From NCBI RefSeq assembly GCF_009770985.1, contig NZ_WSRW01000002.1, positions 1,178,001 to 1,242,000 on the forward strand: a stretch of 64,000 bases of DNA, given 5' to 3'. A model generated the notes under the pieces. That model was given only the letters and a program-made list of their open reading frames with translations. It was not told the DNA's origin and ran no database searches. A program made the translations under genes and the position numbers. Positions 17,165-25,023 of the stretch are shown here, piece after piece (positions within the stretch are counted from its first letter, which is position 1; each line of letters opens with the position of its first letter). Origin of the DNA: Mucilaginibacter lacusdianchii (GTDB lineage: Bacteria > Bacteroidota > Bacteroidia > Sphingobacteriales > Sphingobacteriaceae).

Positions 17165-17552
17165 TGGTTCAGCAATACCCCGACAATGGTTCTTCAAAAA
17201 ACTGACCACATTGGATGCGAGAATATTAAAAGGTAGACTTATTGTATATTGATTGTGAAACATTGTAAACGACATGCAGATCATAACGCTAATTTTGTTA
17301 ATTTAATTAAAGCTAGTGCTTCTGTGGTCAGCACGTTTACACTTGCAAATGCATGATTTCAAAGAATATTAAAAAGACATTTGCGACGCAATCTCGATCT
17401 CAAAGTTTCTTTGGCAATTGTTAAAAAAAATAGATGGAAGTCGGGTTCGGGAGTGCTGTTTACGAATATGCTTATATAAATAATTCAGATGAACTTGTAC
17501 TTTCAGCCTCTTGCAATCGCTGCAGACCTCTTGTCATTTATAATACTATTCC
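17165..17552. other. Intergenic region between the copper block and the RND efflux block
   Basis: About 390 AT-rich bases with stop codons in all frames. I see no gene, RNA or strong terminator. Its right end runs into the promoter of the small ORF at 17590. It marks the boundary between two cargo modules. Confidence 0.5.
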
Positions 17553-17582
17553 TTGCAGTAATCCGTTTTAATGATACTTTTG
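17553..17582 (+). promoter_or_regulatory. Bacteroidota promoter for the DUF6660 gene and RND operon
   Basis: TTG at 17553-17555, 19 bases, then TACTTTTG at 17575-17582, an exact match to the -7 consensus. The -7 box ends seven bases before the ATG at 17590, so the transcript should start at or next to the start codon. Confidence 0.6.
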
Positions 17583-17589
17583 CTACGGA

Positions 17590-17910
17590 ATGAAGTATTT
17601 CGCACTCCTTTTCAGCTTATACATGATCATCCTGGCCGTGATGCCATGCCGGGACAGGGATGATTTTGCAGCTGCAGGTAGGGCTTACACTTCCATTCAG
17701 AAAAGTCACACCGCGGACGAAAAGGCTGGTCAGGAAACCTGCCCACCGTTTTGCACCTGTGCCTGCTGCTCAACGGTCAGGACACTGACGCCGCAGCTAA
17801 ACTTCATTACGGTATTTGTTCAACCTGTTTCCAAGATTTATGCCGAAGCACCCGTTCCGGCTATCAGAGAACAGAGCATTTCGATCTGGCAACCGCCCCG
17901 GCTCGCTTAA
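17590..17910 (+). CDS. DUF6660-like small exported Cys-rich protein ahead of the RND pump
   Basis: A 106-residue protein with an N-terminal hydrophobic segment ending near MPC (Cys20), a central cluster CPPFCTCACCS (about residues 51-61) and the C-terminus SIWQPPRLA with Pro-Pro three residues from the end. It matches the DUF6660 proteins that often stand before CusA/CzcA genes in Bacteroidota; their function is not known to me. The RND gene starts 94 bases downstream. The TAA stop lies inside one arm of an 8-bp inverted repeat whose other arm is 12 bases before the RND start. Either a metal-binding periplasmic protein or a metal-sensing upstream frame is possible. Confidence 0.75.
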   Translation: MKYFALLFSLYMIILAVMPCRDRDDFAAAGRAYTSIQKSHTADEKAGQETCPPFCTCACCSTVRTLTPQLNFITVFVQPVSKIYAEAPVPAIREQSISIWQPPRLA

Positions 17911-17992
17911 TACGCAAACTTTATTCTTATTGATTCCATGTCCGGGAGTTCAGCTTGTGCTGTTCGCCCCTGAAGGAAATGTTACGTATTAA
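17907..17992 (+). promoter_or_regulatory. Inverted repeat linking the DUF6660 stop codon to the RND pump start
   Basis: TTAATACG at 17907-17914 contains the TAA stop (17908-17910), and CGTATTAA at 17985-17992 is its perfect complement, 12 bases before the ATG at 18005. An inner pair, TTCAG (17949-17953) and CTGAA (17970-17974), nests within. The layout matches those at 5643-5710 and 27781-27838. Confidence 0.5.
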
Positions 17993-18004
17993 TCCGAGAA
18001 CTTC

Positions 18005-21000
18005 ATGTTTGATAAAACCATTGCATTCTCGATCAGCAATAAGCTGGTTGTGGGTGCATTCATCCTGTTACTCGTGGCAGGCGGCATTTATTCGCTGACG
18101 CGCCTGCCCATTGACGCGCAGCCCGATATTACCAATAACCAGGTGCAGATTATTACTCAGGCAACCACATTGGGTGCTCAGGAAGTGGAGCAGTATATCA
18201 CCGCACCTATCGAGCTGGCCATCGCCAACGTGCCGAAAGTAATTGAAAAACGTTCCATATCCCGGTCCGGTCTTTCGGTGGTCACCGTTGTCTTTGAAGA
18301 CAATGCAGATATCTACTGGGCACGCCAGCAGATCAGCGAAGGACTGAAAGAAGCCGAAGGGCAAATCCCCAAAGACACCGGCGAACCTACGTTAGCACCC
18401 ATCACCACAGGCTTGGGCGAAATCTACCAGTATGTGATCCATACCAAGCCAGGCTATGAAAACAAATACTCGGCAACCGATTTGCGTACGATGCAGGACT
18501 GGATTGTGCGTCGGCAACTGGCTGGTACACCAGGTATTGCTGAGATCAGCGGCTGGGGCGGTTATGTGAAGCAGTACGAAATTGCCATTGATAACGAAAG
18601 GCTGAACAGCCTGAACATTACCATCAGCGATATCTACACCGCGCTGGAAAAAAATAATCAAAATACCGGTGGCTCTTACATCGAACAGCGCAGCAACGCT
18701 TACTTCATTCGTGGACTGGGACAGGTAAAAACCCTGGACGATATTGAACATATCGTGGTGAAAAACCGCGAAGATGCACCAGTCGTGATTGGCGATATAG
18801 CCAAGGTGCAGTTTGGCAGTGCTAACCGCTATGGAGCCGTCACCCGTAACGGGCAGGGTGAAGTGGTTGCTGGTGTTGCCCTGATGCTTAAAGGTGAAAA
18901 CTTTAACGAGGTCATTAAGCGCGTGAAGGAGCGCATGGCGCAGGTGCAGCAGTCCCTGCCCGAAGGTGTGGTCATCGAACCCTTTATCGACCGTACTGAG
19001 CTGGTCGGCAGAGCCATCGGCACTGTTGAACGCAACCTTATTGAAGGCGGTTTGATTGTGGTATTTGTGCTGGTGTTGCTGTTGGGTAACTGGCGGGCCG
19101 GTCTGGTGGTGGCATCCGTTATTCCGCTGGCGATGCTGTTTGCGATCACGCTGATGTACCTGTTTGGCGTATCGGGTAACCTCATGAGTTTGGGTGCTAT
19201 CGACTTTGGTTTGATAGTAGACGGTGCCGTGATCATCGTGGAAGCCATCGTTCACCGGATTACCGAAACCAACAAATTTCAGGACCGGGAAGCCTTGAAT
19301 CAAAAGGGAATGGACGGTGAGGTTTATGAGGCGGCTTCGCAGATCAGGCACAGTGCTGCCTTTGGGGAAATCATTATCCTGATCGTTTACCTGCCACTGT
19401 TTGCGCTGGTGGGTATCGAAGGCAAGATGTTCCGCCCTATGGCCGAAACAGTGGCCTTTGCCATTCTGGGCGCTTTTATTCTGTCGCTCACTTACGTACC
19501 GATGGCAAGCGCCTTGTTCCTGAGTAAAAAGACGCACCACAAGCGCAATATATCAGACCGCATTATTGACCTGCTGCACCGTATCTACACCCCAGTCTTG
19601 AACACGGTACTCCAGGCAAAAAAACTGACTGTTTTTCTTTCGGCTGTATTACTGGTTTTGGCGGTTTGGGCATTTGCTAAAATGGGTGGTGAATTTATCC
19701 CAACCTTGGAAGAAGGCGACCTGACGGTGGAAATTGCGATGATGCAGGGTACTTCGCTCAGTCAGGTGGTGGAAACCTTCGGCAAGGCCGAGCGGTTGCT
19801 GAAACAGAAGTTTCCGGAGATCAAACAGGCCGTTACCCGGATTGGCAGCGCGGAGGTACCCACCGACCCGATGCCTTTTGAGCGAGGTGATATGATGCTG
19901 TCCATGAAGCCAAAAGACGAGTGGACTTCGGCCGGTGACCGCGCGGAAATGATGGAAAAGATTGAAGAGACGCTTAAGAACATTCCGGGCATCAATGTCG
20001 AAGTGACGCAGCCCATGCAAATGCGCTTTAACGAGCTCATGACCGGCATTCGGCAAGACGTAGCAATTAAAATTTTCGGAGATGATCTGGACGTGCTTAC
20101 TGCGCAGGCAGACAAAGCAGCGAGGCTAATCAGTAGCGTCAAGGGCGTAAGTGAACCCATCGTCGAAAAAGTAAGCGGCTTGCCCCAGGTGGCCGTAACC
20201 TACGACCGGCACAAGATAGCGCAGTATGGGCTGAATATCGAAGACGTAAACACAGCACTGAGTACTGCTTTTGCCGGCCGTGTGGCAGGCGTGGTATTCG
20301 AGGGCGAAAAGCGCTTTGAAATTGTACTTCGCCTCAGTCGGGAACTTCGCGCGGATATCAGCAATATCGAAAACCTGTACGTTCCGCTGCCCAGCGGCAG
20401 CAAGGTACCGCTCAGTCAGGTGGCCAGTATTAAAATAGAAGACGCCCCGCCGCAGATCAGCCGGGAAGATGGTAAACGCAGGATTTATGTAGGCTTCAAT
20501 GTCAGAGGCCGGGACGTAGAAAGTACGGTCAAAGAAATTCAGCAGATGCTTCGTCAAAAGCTGAAAATGCCTGCCGGATATTATACCACCTATGGCGGTC
20601 AGTTCCAGAACCTGCAGGAAGCCAGAGGGCGATTAGCAGTGGCCGTTCCCGTAGCATTGCTTTTAATCCTCGTACTCCTATTCTTTACCTTCCGTTCTAT
20701 TAGAGAAACGCTGCTGATTTTCTCTGCGGTGCCGCTATCAGCTGTAGGTGGCGTCGCTGCTTTATACGTCAGAGATATGCCTTTCAGTATCAGTGCAGGC
20801 GTAGGCTTTATCGCCTTATTCGGTGTTGCCGTACTCAATGGTATTGTACTGATTGGCTACTTTAACCAGCTGGAGGCAGAAGGCATCACCGATATTATAG
20901 AACGTGTCAAAAAAGGCACGCATGTCAGGCTAAGGCCAGTGATCATGACGGCATCGGTCGCCTCGCTGGGCTTTCTGCCGATGGCCATATCCAGTACCGC

Positions 21001-22396
21001 CGGTGCCGAAGTACAACGGCCGCTGGCCACCGTGGTAATCGGCGGGTTGATATCAGCTACCTTATTAACCTTGCTGGTACTGCCGGTATTGTATATTTTA
21101 TTTTCCAGAAATCATCCACCCAAAGCGGGTTCAGGTATGTCCATGCCTCATAAAACCATCGTTATTTTAGTGCTGCTAACAGGGGGCGTACTCGCAGGCG
21201 TTCCTGTTCGCGCGCAGCAGATTAAACCGCTGACGCTGGAAGATGCAGTTCAGGCCGCTTTAACGAATAATCCCGGCCTCAGGAGGTCGACCCTCGAGGT
21301 CAGCCAGAATAAGGTACTACAGGGAACTGCATTTGACCCGGCCAAAACCGATATTACCCTCACCCAGGACCCTACGTCGGGCGGTAATATTGACAATAGT
21401 CTGGGCATTACCCAGACCTTTGCTTTCCCTACCGTTTATAAAGCCCAAGGCAAAGTGCTGAAAGCACAAACATCGCTCAGCGAAAAAGCCAGGACTATCA
21501 CCGAAAGAGAACTGGTACGTTCCGTAACGCTGGCCTACTATCAATTGCGGTTTGCGCAAAATAAGCTCCGGCAACTCGATAGTCAGGACAGTTTGTACAA
21601 ACGGTTTTCCGAACGGGCGGCACTTCGCTATAAAACCGGAGAGACCTCATATCTCGAACAGTTATCAGCCGTAAATGCTTACCGGGAAATCTGCGTAACG
21701 AAGAAGCAGGCCGAAGCGGATGTACTGATTGCCAGGCAGGAACTGCAGCAACTTTTGGGGTTGAATGAGCCGCCGGTCATCGTAGTGGCACCACTTGAAA
21801 AATTACCTTTTATACCCAAGGACAGTGCCGCAGCTGATCAGCACCCACAATTAGTTTATTATCAGCAGCGCACAACACTTGCTGACGCGCAGCTCAAAGC
21901 TGAAAAAAGCAGGTATCTGCCTGACCTGACGTTAGGCTACCGCCAGCAGTTATTGGTTGGAGCATTTAATCCGGCCAACATCAACCGGAACTATTATCCG
22001 GGTACCCGTATAGGCGGCGTCGAAGTCGGCGTTGCCGTGCCCTTGTTCTTTGGGGCGCAAAAAAACAAGGTTAGAGCCGCGCAGGTGGGCCAGCAGATCG
22101 CCCAGGCTGAGCAGCAGAACGCCGAGCTGTTATTGCGTAAGCAATACAGTCAGGGTTTGCAGGAGTTAGCGAAGTCCGACGAAGCGCTCCGCTATTATAA
22201 CGAAGCAGGCTTAAAGCAGGCAGCCGAGCAAATTCGCATTGCCCAGTTTGCCTACAGCAAGGGCGAGATTGGCTACGTGGAGTTTATCCAGAACATGACG
22301 CAGGCAATGACGATACGCCTGAATTACCTTTCCGCTTTGCGCGACTATAACCAAACCGTAATTGAACTCACTTACCTGACCACCGGAGGAAAATAA
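18005..22396 (+). CDS. Heavy-metal efflux RND pump fused to a TolC-like outer-membrane factor (CzcA/CusA family)
   Basis: A 1463-residue fusion. Residues 1-1040 are a full HME-RND transporter. The transmembrane-4 motif is DFGLIVDGAVIIVE with D400, D406 and E413, the same spacing as D402, D408 and E415 of CzcA, which favours divalent ions (Zn, Cd, Co) over Cu(I)/Ag(I). From about residue 1045 a new signal-like segment (VILVLLTGGVLAG) leads into an outer-membrane efflux protein of about 400 residues with the usual long helices and the YLPDLTLGYRQQ strand region. Inner-membrane pump and outer-membrane duct are thus encoded as one chain, a form common in Bacteroidota; whether it is cleaved is unknown. 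The adaptor follows two bases later, with GGAGGA at 22385-22390 as a likely ribosome site. Confidence 0.93.
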   Translation: MFDKTIAFSISNKLVVGAFILLLVAGGIYSLTRLPIDAQPDITNNQVQIITQATTLGAQEVEQYITAPIELAIANVPKVIEKRSISRSGLSVVTVVFEDNADIYWARQQISEGLKEAEGQIPKDTGEPTLAPITTGLGEIYQYVIHTKPGYENKYSATDLRTMQDWIVRRQLAGTPGIAEISGWGGYVKQYEIAIDNERLNSLNITISDIYTALEKNNQNTGGSYIEQRSNAYFIRGLGQVKTLDDIEHIVVKNREDAPVVIGDIAKVQFGSANRYGAVTRNGQGEVVAGVALMLKGENFNEVIKRVKERMAQVQQSLPEGVVIEPFIDRTELVGRAIGTVERNLIEGGLIVVFVLVLLLGNWRAGLVVASVIPLAMLFAITLMYLFGVSGNLMSLGAIDFGLIVDGAVIIVEAIVHRITETNKFQDREALNQKGMDGEVYEAASQIRHSAAFGEIIILIVYLPLFALVGIEGKMFRPMAETVAFAILGAFILSLTYVPMASALFLSKKTHHKRNISDRIIDLLHRIYTPVLNTVLQAKKLTVFLSAVLLVLAVWAFAKMGGEFIPTLEEGDLTVEIAMMQGTSLSQVVETFGKAERLLKQKFPEIKQAVTRIGSAEVPTDPMPFERGDMMLSMKPKDEWTSAGDRAEMMEKIEETLKNIPGINVEVTQPMQMRFNELMTGIRQDVAIKIFGDDLDVLTAQADKAARLISSVKGVSEPIVEKVSGLPQVAVTYDRHKIAQYGLNIEDVNTALSTAFAGRVAGVVFEGEKRFEIVLRLSRELRADISNIENLYVPLPSGSKVPLSQVASIKIEDAPPQISREDGKRRIYVGFNVRGRDVESTVKEIQQMLRQKLKMPAGYYTTYGGQFQNLQEARGRLAVAVPVALLLILVLLFFTFRSIRETLLIFSAVPLSAVGGVAALYVRDMPFSISAGVGFIALFGVAVLNGIVLIGYFNQLEAEGITDIIERVKKGTHVRLRPVIMTASVASLGFLPMAISSTAGAEVQRPLATVVIGGLISATLLTLLVLPVLYILFSRNHPPKAGSGMSMPHKTIVILVLLTGGVLAGVPVRAQQIKPLTLEDAVQAALTNNPGLRRSTLEVSQNKVLQGTAFDPAKTDITLTQDPTSGGNIDNSLGITQTFAFPTVYKAQGKVLKAQTSLSEKARTITERELVRSVTLAYYQLRFAQNKLRQLDSQDSLYKRFSERAALRYKTGETSYLEQLSAVNAYREICVTKKQAEADVLIARQELQQLLGLNEPPVIVVAPLEKLPFIPKDSAAADQHPQLVYYQQRTTLADAQLKAEKSRYLPDLTLGYRQQLLVGAFNPANINRNYYPGTRIGGVEVGVAVPLFFGAQKNKVRAAQVGQQIAQAEQQNAELLLRKQYSQGLQELAKSDEALRYYNEAGLKQAAEQIRIAQFAYSKGEIGYVEFIQNMTQAMTIRLNYLSALRDYNQTVIELTYLTTGGK

Positions 22397-22398
22397 AC

Positions 22399-23634
22399 AT
22401 GACATTTCTAAAACCATATATTTTTAAATCATGCCTGATGCTTTTGATTGCAGGCGTGCTCATGGCTTCCTGTTCGCAGCAGCCAAAAGCCGAAGAAAAA
22501 GAAGATGCTAAAACGGAGAAGCCTAAAGCGATAGCTGAAGGTGTTACGCTCACGCAAAGCCAGCTTGATGCGGTAGGCATCCGCCTGGGCACTATTGAAC
22601 AGAAAAACCTGAAGTCAGTGGTCAAAGCCAGCGGCCAGCTCGAAGTACCGCCGCAAAATAAGGCTGAAGTTACCCTGCTGATGGGTGGTGTGGTGAACCA
22701 GGTATTCGTGCTGGAAGGCCAGCATGTTTCCAAGGGACAGAAACTGGCGACAATCGAGAACAACCAGCTTATTCAGTTGCAGCAGGATTACATGTCGGCC
22801 CTTTCCAATCTGGCTTATGCCTCGAAAGAATACGAGCGGCAACGCGAACTCAATGAAGCCAATGCCGGAACCGGTAAGATCTACCAGCAGTCGCAAACCG
22901 CGCTGCAAAGCGAACAGGCCAAGGTGTCCGCGCTGAGCCGCCAGCTCCGGCAGGTTGGGGTAAGTCCGGAAAGTGCGGCGCATGGCAGGTTTATAACCCA
23001 AATACCGGTATACGCGCCTATCAGTGGTACCATCGGCAAGATTGTGATCCAAACCGGCTCTTATGCCGAACCGGCAAGGCCGCTGATGAATATTATAGAT
23101 AACTCCAAAGTACATTGTGATTTGGTGGTATATGAAAAGGATCTGTTTAAGGTTAAAGCAGGCCAGCAGGTATATTTTACCCTAACTAATCAAAATAACC
23201 GGGAGATTACCGGTAAAATCTACGGGGTCAACCAGTCTTTTGAAAACGAGAGCAAAGCGATCATTGCTCATGCAGTGATTGAACAGGCCACTAAAAGTAA
23301 CCTCATTCAGGGCATGTACGTATCCGCCCTGATTGATGTCGGTCAGCAGTTAGCCACCGCTGTACCATCGGAAGCCGTTGTCAAAACAGGTGGTAAGGAA
23401 TACGTTTATTACCTGTCGAAAGTTGGCGCGGATACGGATAAAGCAGAAGCCGGAGAAGGCACATCAGGTAAAGCGTATGTGTTTGAAAAAGCGGAGGTGG
23501 TGACCGGCGTAACCGACCTGGGGTATACCGAAATCAAATTGGTGAAGGCTTTACCGGCAGACATCAAGATTGTCACCAAGGGTGCTTTTTACATTCTTTC
23601 TTCCGAGAACGCCACCGGCGAGGAGGAAGAATAA
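22399..23634 (+). CDS. Periplasmic adaptor (membrane fusion) lipoprotein of the RND pump, CusB/CzcB family
   Basis: A 411-residue predicted lipoprotein: signal MTFLKPYIFK... with lipobox LMASC (Cys25). The mature protein has a short charged linker, a barrel-sandwich lipoyl half (VFVLEGQHVSKGQKLATIEN), a helical hairpin (about 125-190), the second lipoyl half (IPVYAPISGTIGKIVIQTG) and a beta-barrel. It lacks a DUF3347/YHS-type copper-binding extension, in keeping with a divalent-metal pump. It starts two bases after the pump-duct fusion stop, so the two are translationally coupled, and it bridges pump and outer-membrane factor in the periplasm. Confidence 0.92.
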   Translation: MTFLKPYIFKSCLMLLIAGVLMASCSQQPKAEEKEDAKTEKPKAIAEGVTLTQSQLDAVGIRLGTIEQKNLKSVVKASGQLEVPPQNKAEVTLLMGGVVNQVFVLEGQHVSKGQKLATIENNQLIQLQQDYMSALSNLAYASKEYERQRELNEANAGTGKIYQQSQTALQSEQAKVSALSRQLRQVGVSPESAAHGRFITQIPVYAPISGTIGKIVIQTGSYAEPARPLMNIIDNSKVHCDLVVYEKDLFKVKAGQQVYFTLTNQNNREITGKIYGVNQSFENESKAIIAHAVIEQATKSNLIQGMYVSALIDVGQQLATAVPSEAVVKTGGKEYVYYLSKVGADTDKAEAGEGTSGKAYVFEKAEVVTGVTDLGYTEIKLVKALPADIKIVTKGAFYILSSENATGEEEE

Positions 23635-23651
23635 AGATACAGGGAAAGAAA

Positions 23652-24981
23652 ATGAAAATAGCGATAATAATATTGCAATTTGTGGCCGGTATGTCACTGC
23701 TCGTGCTGGTTCACGAGTTCGGCCACTTCGTTGCAGCAAAAGCGTTTGGTATACGGGTTCGGAAGTTTTACCTGTTTTTCGATGCCTGGTTTAAGCCTGT
23801 TTAAGTTCCATTATAAAGGTACGGAATATGGGATGGGCTGGTTGCCCCTGGGTGGTTATGTGAAAATGGCCGGGATGCTTAGTAACCACGATGACGAGGA
23901 AAGCAATGAAGGTTCTTTTGCGCATCGCAGGTATCATAACAAGCCCGTATGGCAGCGGATCATCGTGATGCTTAGCGGAATTTTGATGAACCTGGTGCTG
24001 GCTGTTATCGTCTTTTCCGGTTTAACGCTCCGGTATGGCAAAGGCTATATGGCATCCCTCGGACAGGAATACCGGATTGATCCGGGCAAACTAGGTAAAA
24101 TTGCTGGCCTTCAGGCAGGCGATCAGCTGGTCGCCGTTGATGATGAGCCGCTGGTGGATGAAGAAGAACTCACCAGCAGCCGCCTGATACGGGGAAAGAC
24201 GGTACTGTCGGTTGTTCGCTCAAAAGGTAAAGAACGTGTTCACCTGCATATTGCTATCCCGCCACAGGTCATGCAGACTATTGCCGATGAAGGCATAACG
24301 GATTTCTTTTCGGTCAATGCCGACTACAAGGCCGATTCTGTTTTAAGTAACCTCAATTTGTATGGCACCAAGGAGTTCAAGCATACCGGCATATTCACAA
24401 TGACTGGTGATTCTATCCATTCCTATGAAGAATTTCTGATTAAGCTTCAGGAAAACAAGGCAAGAGAGCTCTTTGTCACGGTTATTCATGATGGTCAGGT
24501 CATGCGGCTCAAAGCACACCGGGATAAAGACGGTCACATCGGGTTTAGTATGCGCAGCAAAAAGCCAGCCTACCAGCCCCAGCCGGTTAGCGTAGGCGCT
24601 TCCATCGCTACCGGTACTACACGTACCCTAAATTCCATTTCGGATAACGTCAAAGGGTTCGGGCAAATGCTGTCAGGCGAGGTGAACGTGAAGGAAGCGC
24701 TTAACGGGCCGGTTAAAATTGCCACCATGTTTGGCGAGCACCTGGAATGGAAACGGTTTTGGAGCTTGATTGCCCTGCTTTCTATCGGCATTGGCTTTAT
24801 CAATATCCTGCCGATACCAGCTTTGGATGGCGGGCAGGTGCTGCTCGTAGCCATTGAAGGGGTAAGGGGCAAGCCCATGAAACCGGAAACATTGCAAATG
24901 CTGCAAATTACCGGCTTTCTGTTGATGATGGGTATTTTGGCGTTTGTCTTTTATAATGATATCCGGAGCCTGGCTTCATGA
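23652..24981 (+). pseudogene. RseP-like site-2 protease (M50) interrupted by a one-base insertion
   Basis: Two frames together encode a complete site-2 protease of about 442 residues. The first frame, from ATG 23652, has the active site HEFGHF in its first membrane helix and reaches FYLFFDAWF before stopping. The second carries the rest: SLFKFHYKGTEYGMGWLPLGGYVKMAGM, a PDZ domain and the second metal-ligand motif NILPIPALDGGQ. One extra A at 23793-23794 causes the shift. Site-2 proteases cleave membrane-bound anti-sigma factors and similar substrates. Its place between the RND adaptor and a P1B ATPase gene is unusual. It may be a true pseudogene, a sequence error, or expressed by +1 slippage; the downstream frame alone would lack the HExxH. 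Confidence 0.8.
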
Positions 24982-25023
24982 TGCAAAAAAACAATAATGC
25001 AAACAACTACTTAAAATAAGATA

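Noticed and set aside
18392..19540. Long minus-strand frame of 382 codons inside the RND pump gene
   Set aside because: It mirrors a highly conserved RND coding region, has a His/Gln-rich composition typical of antisense frames, and has no recognisable domain.
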